Shown here piece by piece: positions 16,683 to 26,503 of a DNA stretch of 64,000 nucleotides. Source of the DNA: Saprospiraceae bacterium (GTDB taxonomy: Bacteria; Bacteroidota; Bacteroidia; Chitinophagales; Saprospiraceae); NCBI GenBank assembly GCA_020628095.1, contig JAHDFP010000014.1:40685-104684 (forward strand), read 5' to 3'. Positions within the stretch are counted from its first letter, which is position 1. Each line of letters opens with the position of its first letter. A program made the translations under genes and the position numbers. The notes under the pieces were generated by a model, which had not been told where the DNA came from, searched no databases, and saw only the letters and a program-made list of their open reading frames with translations.

Positions 16683-16684
16683 AA

Positions 16685-19600
16685 TTATCTTATAATAGAT
16701 CGACTGCCTAAAAATGATTTGTAATCTTTATCATGCATCTGATAATAATAAATACCTTCTGGTAAAGGACTATCTGGATTACTCATGTAGTTGCCTCTCC
16801 AGTCATTTTTATAATTAGTTGTCTCATAGACTAATTGTCCCCAGCGATTAAAAACAGAAATTTTAGACTCAGGGATGACCTCGTTTTCTTTGTAGCCTGG
16901 AATGACCAGGACCTCATTGACCCCATCATTATTAGGTGTGAGCACGCCTTTGTCATAATTTTTAGATGTGATAATCTCTATGAGCACCTCAGCCTCACTA
17001 CATTCGTCATCACAGTCTTTAGAGCATATTTCGTAATATAATCTGGCCTCTGGTAATGTAATATCTTCTACGTCTATTTCTATAGTGTAATCATCCATTA
17101 TATCAAAACTCAAAATATTCTCGACACCATATACCTCAATACTCAAAGAACTAATATCCTCATAATTATCATTAACTAATACCTCGATTATAATATAAGG
17201 ATCATCCTCGACTGTATAATAATCGTCTTGTGCTTTTGGCGTCAGTACGGATGATATCATTATATCTACTATACTATCGCAACCATTGGACAGAGGAATA
17301 ATTTCCTGGCCCTCAGGGTTATCCTCTTGGTATACGACACCGTTAACCATAACAAACTCATCAGTACACAGCACTGTGTCTATAAGAGCATATACGTCCT
17401 CACATGGCATCACTCTCTGACAAAGGCAATTCTCTGTGATAGCCTCATCAGATGTCTGAGGGTCTCCGTCATCACATGGTGCACCGATCTGATCCTCGCC
17501 AGCACAGAACCGATCAAAGTCACCGCTGAAAGGAAGTTGCGGATTATTAGAAAAATCATATTCCATATTACAAAAACGACTGAAAGTCGCTGGGAAACAA
17601 CCCGACAATTGATTTTCATTTAGATGGATCTGTCCTAAGAAAGGAATGTTTCCTATCTCCTCAGGAATCTCTCCAGACAGATTATTGTCAGCTAACGATA
17701 AATAACTCAGGTCTATATTATCGGCAAGCTCTTTTGGAATCCGTCCTGTCAGATTGTTAGAATACAAATTCAAATCCGATAACAGTTGCAAACTGCCGAT
17801 TTCTTTAGGAATCTCTCCAGTCAGGTTATTATCAGAAAAGTCAATAAGATATAATTCCTCAAGATCTCCTATCCGCGGTGATATCGTTCCTGTCAATTCG
17901 TTACCTTGCAAAATGATCGCGGTAAGATTTGATAGATTATAAATTTCTATTGGGATTTCTCCTGTGAGATTATTTCGGTCCAACCGTATATCTGTCAGGT
18001 TAGCAATCTGTCCTAGACTGGGTGGTATCTCCCCTTCTATATTGTTATCGCTAAGGACCAAAATTTCTAAGTTAGTTATCTTACCGAGATCTTCAGGAAG
18101 AGTGCCACTGATATTATTACTACTCAGATCGATCCATCTCAGTTCTGGCATATCGACTAACGTGGAAGGCAGTTCTCCTGTCAACTGATTGTACTTGATC
18201 CAAAGCTCTTCTAAGCTAATCATATCTGATATTGTGCTAGGAATAGATCCTGTCAACTGATTATTGTCCAGATCTAATTTTACAAGCTGCTCCATCAGAC
18301 CGATTTCGTCAGGCAACTCCCCTATGAGGTTATTACCGAGTCTTTCAATTAATGGGGCCGACGTGCATTGTATCACACCATTGAGATCTAGACAAGTGAC
18401 ACATCCCTGTGCGTCTGTCTCTACTCCGAACCATTGATCGAGCGGATTACTCGTACCCCAGTTTTCACTATTAGTCCACTCTGGTCCGTTAGTCGCATGA
18501 TACAGCGCCATAAGGGCTATAGAGTCTCTGACACGACAATCGGTCAGTACATCTCCTGCGCAACTACAATCAGCTTGTATAACATCATCGAAAGTCCGCG
18601 GATTATTATCGTCGCAGCTTGCACCGATCTCATCCTCACCGAGACATAACCTATCAAAGTCGCCGCTGAATGGAAGTTGTGGATTATTATGAAAATCATG
18701 GTCTATATCACAAAGACGACTCAGAGATGCAGGAAAGCATCCAGACAGATTATTATCATATAGATGTAGCCTTGCAAAGAAAGGGTTACGACCTATCCCC
18801 TCTGGAATCTCGCCAGTGAGGTTATTCTCAGCTAGTGATATATATGTGAGTTCTGGATGGTCAGCGATTTCTTGAGGAATCTCTCCTGTCAGATTATTAG
18901 AGTATAAAAACAAATCCATTAACCATGGCAAACTACCGATCTCTTTAGGAATCTCTCCTGTAAGATTATTATCAGAAAAATCAATGGTAGCTAATTCCTT
19001 AAGATTTCCGATCCGTGGAGATATAGTTCCTGTCAGCTCGTTGCTTTGCAAAAATATCGTGTAGAGATTTGTTAGATTATAGATTTCTGTTGGGATTTCT
19101 CCTGTGAGATTATTATAGTCCAGCCATATATCTTTTAGGTTAGTAAGCTGTCCTAGACTGGATGGTATCTCCCCTTCTATATTATTATGACTAAGGACCA
19201 GTACGTCTAGACTCGTTAACTTACCTATGTTATCGGGAATAGTTCCAGTAATATTATTGTAACGCAAATCTATCCGATTAAGTACTGGTAGATCGACTAT
19301 CGTCACAGGGAGTTCTCCTGTCAACCGATTGCTTATCATCTTAATCTCCTCCAGGCTTACCATATTAGATATCGTACTAGGAATAGATCCAGTCAACTTA
19401 TTATAGTCCAGATCTAATCTTACAAGCTGCTGCATCAGACCGATCTCATCAGGCAACTCCCCGACGAGGTTATTACCGAGTCTTTCTTCAAAATTAGGAG
19501 CGCAATCTTGCACACCATTCATATCTAGACAAGTGACACATCCCTGCGCATCTGTCTCTACTCCATGCCATAGATCGAGTGGATTACTCGTACCCCAGTT

Positions 19601-22600
19601 ATCACTATTAGTCCACTCTGATCCATTAGTCGCATTATACAGAGCCATAAGGGCGATAGAATCTCTGACTCGACAGCTGGTCGGTATCTCTCCTCGACAA
19701 CTACAGTCATCTTGTATAACATCATCGACAGTCAGAGGATTATTATCGTCGCATGGCGTACCGACATCTGGATCTGGTATCAGATAACAATACTCTAGAT
19801 AACACTCAGAAGGCATCGATGTATAATCATCTATGACCATGCCATCGATAATCACACAGTAGGTCTGTCCTGGAGTAAGTTCTGCTATTTTGCTATCGGC
19901 TACATTAGCATTAGTCTCTGCGTCGTACCAGTCATAGGTAGCCGAGCTAAGGTCAAAGGTCTTACCATCACGTCTATATATCACAGGCTCTACTTGCACT
20001 CCTGCTGGACCACAACCCAATATGCTCAGAGAGTCACCCACCTCTATAGGATATACATTAAGTATATAGACACTGTCACACTGGACTCCGCGATCATCTG
20101 TCAGATCAGAACGGCTCATGAGTAATCCGCATACGTTATTATATGACGTATTATCCTGTATGACGACGCCTTCCCATATATAGGATCCGTAAGTCTGACA
20201 ATCTAGTAGATGGATGTCTATAATCTCTGTATTGGATTTATTAGCTCCTATGAGGTTGATCCTGATTTTCTGGGTGGTCGGGCATCCGCTGTCATCTTCG
20301 TCATCCATGTATTCCACATAGCCATCAGGCCCCAGATCATGTGCAGAAATAGCATCACCCTGCCAGTCTACAGAGACGCCATCTATAGTGACCGATGGAG
20401 GAAACCAAGAGTCTTCTTCCATGTACAGACGACAGAGGTCATACTCCCCAAAATCTTGAGTAGGGCTATCCAGTATGCTTAGCTCGATGCAGGCAGGCTC
20501 ACCCGAGACTGACATATCACAATAGGTAGAATATTCCTCCAAGCAGATCACATAGTCACCAAAGGTGGGAAAGTTAAGCAGGATCTCATTGCCTCCATAT
20601 ATTAAATCGTAATCGGTATTACTTCCATAATCTATAATCGATCCTGTTCCGTTAGTACCAGCATACTTAGTCTCTTGCCATCTGACGTTGTTAGCATCAG
20701 GACCAGTTATAGTCCATTGCCAATTTGCTTTCAGATTATCTAAATCTATATTATTGCGCAGACCACGGGCAGAGATGAGAACGCCCTCGTTATCGAGGCA
20801 AAAGGAATTTTCTGGCAAAGTAGTATTATCAGTTGTGGTCAGACGAGACTCTATAGTAACATCATCCAGATCTGGTAGCTCGTAATCCCAATCCACATCC
20901 GCCGTCACCCTTACACCGTAATATATAGACTCACAACAACCATCTATAACCAGGTGATATGTGTCACCGATGACCAGATTATCCACGCTGATGGTTCTTG
21001 TGTCGTTACCACACTGCCATTCTTGATAGAAGCAATTGCCGCCGCAGTCTTCGATTATAGATATATTAAGTCCCAAATCCTGACAAGGTGGATTTTCCCA
21101 AGATTCCCAAGTGATGAAGGCATCGTCTAGATCAACATAAAATGAAGCTGAACTTCCTCCAGCAACAAACGAGTACATCCAAGGGTTATACAGTCGCTCC
21201 TGATAACACCCTGACAAAGGCTGCTCATCTATGGTACCGTTATCTATGGTTGTGTTATTGAGTTCTTGCAGACCACATTGTAGGAATCTGTCACCACAAT
21301 TGATCTCATAATATCTGTCTGGTATCTCTCTACAGGAGGTCTCAGAAATGACCATACAGTCATTGTCTAATCTAGCACTTAACCTCAGTGAGACCTGATC
21401 ATAATTATCCAGACCGCCTACGAGATAATAGTTCTGGGAAGGAGCCAGCGTTACTCTGGTAACAGGCAATCTATTATTAATTGTATAATTTGCACTCAAC
21501 TCTTTGATATCGGGACTCGTTTCCCACTGGAATAATACTCCACCCGCCTCAGGCTCACATCTAAGGTCTAAGTCATGCCCTGGCATAAATGACAGCGACA
21601 CATTAACTATACTGTCACACCCATTATAATCAGTCAGTGTTTCGCTACCTGTGGGGTTTGCCTCGGAATATATTGTATTACCGACCCTAATATTATCACC
21701 CTCACATAGGATCATATCTATTTCTGACACCCAAGATTGAAAAAATCGTAGTTCCACATTGACGATGCTATCGCAGCCATCTGCCCCTTGCATTATTTCG
21801 GTACCGACGGGATTGCTCTGATTATAGATGTTGCCATTGACGATTATCTCGTCTTCTGGACATAATTCTTCGCGGAGATCATAAGAAAAAGAGCTGACCT
21901 GAGATAGACACAGATCGACAGTACTCGTGCCACATGCTGTGCTGCCTGTTACAGTAATACACTCCATAAAGTCATGAGCCGTCAGGTCTAGGATAACTTC
22001 TGTTCCACTGGCATTGATGGAGGTGACTACTGCTCCTGTAGTAGAAACATCCCACACATAGTTATCACCAGAACCAGCCGCACTTGCAATAGAAAACATT
22101 TTCTCGTCTAAGTCTGCCGAGCATATCTCTGTACTTCCGATTATATCGAGAGGAGAGAATCCTTTTGTCTCCAGTAGATAAGGACCAAAGTACTGCACGC
22201 AATAATCTGTTTCTTCTGGAGTACCTACGGGATAATCGTAATTTTTAAAAACCAATTCGGCCTTTATACAATATTGACCTTCTTCTGCGCCAGATATTTC
22301 TATTATCGGCTTACGATTATTTGTGTTACTTTCCACTATAGCTTGCGAAAAATCATCACATAAGACCCAGTCATAAGATCTACATAGTACCTCGTCTGGC
22401 CACTCACTAAAAGAGTTATCCAGATCTATCATCTCCCAGGAATATTCCGTGCCACTAGGACCGCATCCGCCTTCTATAATTTGCCCTTCTATATCAGTTG
22501 TAAATACAGAAACTTCTATCGGACACTCGCATCGTTTTCCTTCCCAGTCAGTTTGGACATTCTTATCCAAAGGGATTAATTCGTTTTGATAATCTCTATC

Positions 22601-25405
22601 GATACCTATAACATTACCAGACTCATCATGATACCAGAGATAGCGCTGATACTCCTGATACGCTGTCAGGTCCGCCGCATCATAATCTCTAAACTGACAG
22701 TCAAACATATAAAAGGTGTAGCTCGCGGGAGGTTCCTGATCACCCACCGGAATAATCGTCAGGTTCTGCACCAGCTCGCAGTCACAGTCCGCAGAGATCG
22801 TTGTAACACTTATCTGATTTTGGTCCAGCACCTGCTGCAGCGTTATATTATCAGATCCTAACCAACCACCACTATCTGGATTTTGGTCAGACCATGCCTC
22901 ACTCGGATCATATCCCGATCTCAGATCTTCTGTGCATACCCTTATCTCGGCCAACTCTTCCAGTGTTGGTTTTACGATTATGTCCATGCAGGGGTTGCCA
23001 ACATAATCAGCAATAGAACAAAGATTATTTTCACATGGTCCATACACTTTATTTATGCAAATCGTAAATGCCGTCTCCTCAGTAACCGAGGGCAAGCTCA
23101 ATAAAGGAGTGGCGAAACCGCCCTCTTCTATCATATTATAAGTGCCATCCGATTCTCCATCAATGGGTGGATCAAAAAACCACCAAAAACAAATACTAGC
23201 CTCATCATCGTAAGTATCACCAGGATTATTATGCCCATCACGGAACTCCGTCCACGAGTCCCCATTATGCAATACATTAAATCTCAATTGCTGTCCTGAA
23301 CAAAAGACAGTAGTTTCTGGTGATGCGCATTGCCCGGCCTCTACAATGACCTCCAGAATACTGGGCAACTGATACTCCTCATGGCCTTCTATGGTAATAT
23401 CTATGCTACATTCTGCTCCACCACAACCGTCTATAAATATGTAATAATTTTGTCCCACGATTAAGTGGTCCGTGATTATTGTTTTGGCACTAAGGTCTCC
23501 TGTACAATCGGTATCCCATACAATACAATTACCATTGCAACCATCATATATTCCCAGCTGTACACCGACCTTACCATCTCGACCAGGGAGGCACTCGGTG
23601 GGTTCTACAGTTATGGTCAACGAAGGACTTCCCGCAGTAAACGAGTACCACGACATGTTCTGAGGCTGTCCTCCGCCACATAAGGGACTCGGCTGATCAG
23701 CTTGGATAGCACTTCCATTCCACGGTGGCAAACAAGAGGCCAAATTCGTTCTATATAGATCGCATAAAGGAATTGACTGTGAGCAATAATCAACTCTATC
23801 ACCGCCAATATCTCCGCACGCACCACAGCTTATGTATATGGGAAACTGATATATGAGATCATTCCCGCATGGGTTCTGTACAGTATAAGTAACGATGATA
23901 ATATTGCCATCACCTCCAGGAAAAATACAGTCTTCTACATTCACCTGTATATCTACGGGTGGCCCATCGCAACCGCCGCCATTGAGATATCCGTAATCCA
24001 CACCCCATACCAGTTCCTCGGCAAAGGGCCAGCTTATGGGATTAGACTCCACATTACTGGCAACCCACTCTCCAGGAAAACAGTACTCTTGACCGCATTC
24101 TGCGCTAGAAAATAGAAGATTTATTTCTTCTGGCAACTTGCTATCGTCTAACCACACGAGCTCATCTGGCGGCCCTAAGGTAATCGTCTGCACTAAAGGA
24201 TAGGAACCCAGATTAACCTCCCTATTTCCACATAGATCTTCTAGGTAGTACTCTCTTATTATGGTGCCTTCTGATTCGCATAGGACACCAGAGAGGTCTT
24301 CTTTCATAAGAAAATCTGTACCTCCTGTCAGTATACTGTGGCAGGCATCCCACATTTGTAGATTCATGGGTGGGACATCAGATAAGCAGGAATATGATGT
24401 ATCCCTAGGATAATCCCCTCGGACCGTGGGGCCCTCTGTGTCGATCACAGGGATGGTCACCACAATAGAATCTGACGAAAGTTGTCCACACTCATCATAG
24501 GCCCATAGCGACACTTCGTAAGCTATATCGCAAGGACCGTTTATAACATCAGGGAAACCAGGCAGAGGATATGGTACTTGTACCCAGCTGAGTTGGTCCG
24601 TAGGCTCACAGGAGATACTTATAGTATTAGGATCTGAGGTTAGTTCGTCGATTTTAGCCTGAGCTAACCCGCTATGACGGCCCGCATTACAGCTTATTGT
24701 GCTCAGAGTAATGTCTTGTATGGCGAAAACCGGCGCTTGTGGTGGCTCACCACAGACGCATTCGTCGATACGATCGTCAGTGGTATTAGGGTTTCTGTCA
24801 TCACATGGTGCATCGCGCTGATCACTTCCATTACAAAAAGGTACAAGATCACCTTGCCACGGCAGGGCGGGATTGCCTGATAGGCTGATCTGCCATAGGT
24901 CACATATACTATTTGAGTAACAACCTGATAAATTATTATTGTCTAATCTCACATGCATATTCTCCTGATCCGACATCTCAAAATAAGGCACCCAACCCGA
25001 GAAGTGATTATTACTCAGGTCTAAACCAGTCAATAAGGGCGTCTCGAAAAACTCAGGAATCCCTCCACGTAGATCATTGTATGCCAGACTCAAAAACTCC
25101 AGCTCTGACAATGACAATTCCGGTAAGGTTCCTGACAAGTTATTACCAAATATCCCGTCAGGGGTAATATAACAATCGAGAACGCCATCCAGATCTATAC
25201 AATACACACATCCGTCCTCATTAAGCTCTATACCATACCATGATGTCATCGGCTCAGACAAATCCCAGCTTGTGTACCAGTTAGGGCCATCTGTACTATT
25301 ATAAAGACTGACTAAAGCCAAAGAATCCCTTTGTCTATCACATTGTGCATGGCTATAAAAGAAAGACAGGATGCTTACTAAGGTGAGTAGGAATTTGTTC
25401 TTCAT
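16685..25405 (-). CDS. Giant leucine-rich-repeat T9SS type B cargo protein (CHU_C domain)
   Basis: 2906 residues, cell-surface or secreted. Order: signal peptide (~1-21); LRR block (~23-190); CDD-motif segment (~200-225, PCDDRNPNTTDDRI...C.C); HYR-like region (~230-340); Cys-rich lectin-like domain with DGCNGNC...DGCGGAECSI (~525-672); a related copy (~1368-1508, IIEDCGGNC...IDGCCES); GCDSIVNV modules at ~1200-1290 and again ~2668-2718 (C.D....NG..Y...NP.G.E); two near-identical LRR modules (~1909-2272 and ~2288-2650) each closing with a CDDxNPxTxDD motif; C-terminal CHU_C domain (~2815-2906, LTPNNDGVNEVLVIPG, FNRWGQLVYETTNYKNDWRG). CHU_C is the T9SS type B sorting domain. The LRRs and lectin-like parts suggest binding to surfaces or prey glycans. 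Followed 2 bp later by a PorP/SprF gene. Confidence 0.93.
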   Translation of the reverse strand: MKNKFLLTLVSILSFFYSHAQCDRQRDSLALVSLYNSTDGPNWYTSWDLSEPMTSWYGIELNEDGCVYCIDLDGVLDCYITPDGIFGNNLSGTLPELSLSELEFLSLAYNDLRGGIPEFFETPLLTGLDLSNNHFSGWVPYFEMSDQENMHVRLDNNNLSGCYSNSICDLWQISLSGNPALPWQGDLVPFCNGSDQRDAPCDDRNPNTTDDRIDECVCGEPPQAPVFAIQDITLSTISCNAGRHSGLAQAKIDELTSDPNTISISCEPTDQLSWVQVPYPLPGFPDVINGPCDIAYEVSLWAYDECGQLSSDSIVVTIPVIDTEGPTVRGDYPRDTSYSCLSDVPPMNLQMWDACHSILTGGTDFLMKEDLSGVLCESEGTIIREYYLEDLCGNREVNLGSYPLVQTITLGPPDELVWLDDSKLPEEINLLFSSAECGQEYCFPGEWVASNVESNPISWPFAEELVWGVDYGYLNGGGCDGPPVDIQVNVEDCIFPGGDGNIIIVTYTVQNPCGNDLIYQFPIYISCGACGDIGGDRVDYCSQSIPLCDLYRTNLASCLPPWNGSAIQADQPSPLCGGGQPQNMSWYSFTAGSPSLTITVEPTECLPGRDGKVGVQLGIYDGCNGNCIVWDTDCTGDLSAKTIITDHLIVGQNYYIFIDGCGGAECSIDITIEGHEEYQLPSILEVIVEAGQCASPETTVFCSGQQLRFNVLHNGDSWTEFRDGHNNPGDTYDDEASICFWWFFDPPIDGESDGTYNMIEEGGFATPLLSLPSVTEETAFTICINKVYGPCENNLCSIADYVGNPCMDIIVKPTLEELAEIRVCTEDLRSGYDPSEAWSDQNPDSGGWLGSDNITLQQVLDQNQISVTTISADCDCELVQNLTIIPVGDQEPPASYTFYMFDCQFRDYDAADLTAYQEYQRYLWYHDESGNVIGIDRDYQNELIPLDKNVQTDWEGKRCECPIEVSVFTTDIEGQIIEGGCGPSGTEYSWEMIDLDNSFSEWPDEVLCRSYDWVLCDDFSQAIVESNTNNRKPIIEISGAEEGQYCIKAELVFKNYDYPVGTPEETDYCVQYFGPYLLETKGFSPLDIIGSTEICSADLDEKMFSIASAAGSGDNYVWDVSTTGAVVTSINASGTEVILDLTAHDFMECITVTGSTACGTSTVDLCLSQVSSFSYDLREELCPEDEIIVNGNIYNQSNPVGTEIMQGADGCDSIVNVELRFFQSWVSEIDMILCEGDNIRVGNTIYSEANPTGSETLTDYNGCDSIVNVSLSFMPGHDLDLRCEPEAGGVLFQWETSPDIKELSANYTINNRLPVTRVTLAPSQNYYLVGGLDNYDQVSLRLSARLDNDCMVISETSCREIPDRYYEINCGDRFLQCGLQELNNTTIDNGTIDEQPLSGCYQERLYNPWMYSFVAGGSSASFYVDLDDAFITWESWENPPCQDLGLNISIIEDCGGNCFYQEWQCGNDTRTISVDNLVIGDTYHLVIDGCCESIYYGVRVTADVDWDYELPDLDDVTIESRLTTTDNTTLPENSFCLDNEGVLISARGLRNNIDLDNLKANWQWTITGPDANNVRWQETKYAGTNGTGSIIDYGSNTDYDLIYGGNEILLNFPTFGDYVICLEEYSTYCDMSVSGEPACIELSILDSPTQDFGEYDLCRLYMEEDSWFPPSVTIDGVSVDWQGDAISAHDLGPDGYVEYMDDEDDSGCPTTQKIRINLIGANKSNTEIIDIHLLDCQTYGSYIWEGVVIQDNTSYNNVCGLLMSRSDLTDDRGVQCDSVYILNVYPIEVGDSLSILGCGPAGVQVEPVIYRRDGKTFDLSSATYDWYDAETNANVADSKIAELTPGQTYCVIIDGMVIDDYTSMPSECYLEYCYLIPDPDVGTPCDDNNPLTVDDVIQDDCSCRGEIPTSCRVRDSIALMALYNATNGSEWTNSDNWGTSNPLDLWHGVETDAQGCVTCLDMNGVQDCAPNFEERLGNNLVGELPDEIGLMQQLVRLDLDYNKLTGSIPSTISNMVSLEEIKMISNRLTGELPVTIVDLPVLNRIDLRYNNITGTIPDNIGKLTSLDVLVLSHNNIEGEIPSSLGQLTNLKDIWLDYNNLTGEIPTEIYNLTNLYTIFLQSNELTGTISPRIGNLKELATIDFSDNNLTGEIPKEIGSLPWLMDLFLYSNNLTGEIPQEIADHPELTYISLAENNLTGEIPEGIGRNPFFARLHLYDNNLSGCFPASLSRLCDIDHDFHNNPQLPFSGDFDRLCLGEDEIGASCDDNNPRTFDDVIQADCSCAGDVLTDCRVRDSIALMALYHATNGPEWTNSENWGTSNPLDQWFGVETDAQGCVTCLDLNGVIQCTSAPLIERLGNNLIGELPDEIGLMEQLVKLDLDNNQLTGSIPSTISDMISLEELWIKYNQLTGELPSTLVDMPELRWIDLSSNNISGTLPEDLGKITNLEILVLSDNNIEGEIPPSLGQIANLTDIRLDRNNLTGEIPIEIYNLSNLTAIILQGNELTGTISPRIGDLEELYLIDFSDNNLTGEIPKEIGSLQLLSDLNLYSNNLTGRIPKELADNIDLSYLSLADNNLSGEIPEEIGNIPFLGQIHLNENQLSGCFPATFSRFCNMEYDFSNNPQLPFSGDFDRFCAGEDQIGAPCDDGDPQTSDEAITENCLCQRVMPCEDVYALIDTVLCTDEFVMVNGVVYQEDNPEGQEIIPLSNGCDSIVDIMISSVLTPKAQDDYYTVEDDPYIIIEVLVNDNYEDISSLSIEVYGVENILSFDIMDDYTIEIDVEDITLPEARLYYEICSKDCDDECSEAEVLIEIITSKNYDKGVLTPNNDGVNEVLVIPGYKENEVIPESKISVFNRWGQLVYETTNYKNDWRGNYMSNPDSPLPEGIYYYQMHDKDYKSFLGSRSIIR
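17416..19690 (-). repeat. Tandem duplication of a 1137-bp LRR module inside the giant gene
   Basis: The same stretch (GCCATAAGGG...) occurs at 18507 and 19644, a period of 1137 bp or 379 residues, in frame. Both copies begin with CRVRDSIALMALY-ATNG-EWTN and end with a CDDxNPxT motif. LRR units inside each copy are about 24 residues long. The high DNA identity means recent duplication or homogenisation by recombination. Confidence 0.88.
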
Positions 25406-25747
25406 TACTATATGAATCTAATGGTCTTAATTAATTGCGCTTTCTTTTCGTCTTATTACGCTGATCTAATGTAATCATTTCTTGTCATATTATAAGCTGC
25501 CTCGACCCTGATTAGTATACTTAGTCGTATAAGGAATAAAAGGCCTTCTTGAGTTTGATAATCCTCATTTCGGAAAATTATTAATGGGCATAAAATGCGG
25601 TGGAGGTGTACATCTCAAAATACTTCTATAAAAAATAATGTAGGGTATAATGTAGAAGAATGGCACTTATAAAATACCTAAAGCTACAATAGAGCCGATA
25701 CATTAATTAAAGAGACTATATCTTTATTCCAAAATTTATAGACCACT
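25406..25747. other. Intergenic region between divergent genes
   Basis: 342 bp between the start of the giant surface protein (minus) and the nucleotidyltransferase pair (plus). No ORF, tRNA or clear terminator. A TATCTTTA (25718-25725), one base off the -7 consensus, lies 22 bp before the plus-strand ATG. It must hold both divergent promoters, but I cannot place the one for the giant gene. Confidence 0.4.
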
Positions 25748-26503
25748 ATGAAAAGTGAAATTATAGAACACATAACACAGTTAGAAAAAGAACAGGGAAT
25801 CCAAATCTTGATAGCATGCGAAAGCGGAAGTCGCGCCTGGGGCTGTCCATCACCAGACAGTGATTATGATGTCAGAATAATATATAAAAGGCCGAAATAT
25901 CACTATTTAGAAATAGATGAAAAGCCCGATACGATTAACTATTTTCATGGAAAGTTACTAGATATAAATGGGTGGGACATAAAGAAAACACTAAGGCTAA
26001 TTCGCAAATCAAATGCGACGCCGTTTGAGTGGACGCAATCGCCTATCATATATAAAGAGGTCAAAGGAATCAGAGAGCAAATACTCGAGTTATGTAAAAT
26101 ATATTTCCAGCCCAGACATATCATTAATCACTATAAGGGAATAGCTAAGAACAGCTATCATAGTCAGGACATGACTGGTGAAATAAAACTAAAAAAACTA
26201 TTCTATGTTCTCAGACCACTTATGGCCGCCAAATGGATCATTAGTCACAGGGAAGTTCCTCCTATGGATATTCCTACGCTGATCAAAATAATAAATGATT
26301 CTTCTATTGCTACACACATACAAGAGTTGCTAAAAACAAAGGAAACCGTCAACGAAGATTATGTACATCATATAGATCCATTGATGACCGAGTTTATCTC
26401 AAAAGAGTTTGAATTATTGGATGCATTAAAAATAGAGGACTCCGTCGCTGTTCCCTCATCAGACAAACTAAACCAGGCCTTCCTGAGCATCATTGAAGAC
26501 TAA
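25748..26503 (+). CDS. Predicted nucleotidyltransferase (YcgL/RlaP-like)
   Basis: 251 residues. The N-terminal motif CESGSRAWGCPSPDSDYDVRIIY (split here as GSRAWG followed by SDYDVR, residues ~27-44) is the GS...DxD active site of the DNA polymerase beta superfamily, in the branch that includes RlaP, found in RNA-repair operons. The helical C-terminal part (KLFYVLRPLMAAKWIISHREVPPMD) matches the same branch. The gene overlaps the next one, a second member of the same family, by 11 bp. No RNA ligase, RtcB or polynucleotide kinase is adjacent. Probable substrate is RNA or a nucleotide; the role is unknown. AT-rich compared with its neighbours. Confidence 0.8.
   Translation: MKSEIIEHITQLEKEQGIQILIACESGSRAWGCPSPDSDYDVRIIYKRPKYHYLEIDEKPDTINYFHGKLLDINGWDIKKTLRLIRKSNATPFEWTQSPIIYKEVKGIREQILELCKIYFQPRHIINHYKGIAKNSYHSQDMTGEIKLKKLFYVLRPLMAAKWIISHREVPPMDIPTLIKIINDSSIATHIQELLKTKETVNEDYVHHIDPLMTEFISKEFELLDALKIEDSVAVPSSDKLNQAFLSIIED

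Noticed and set aside
17416..19690. Short periodic repeats that might suggest a CRISPR array
   Set aside because: They are in-frame leucine-rich repeats of ~24 codons within the giant gene; unit sequences vary as in protein repeats, with no fixed repeat/spacer pattern.
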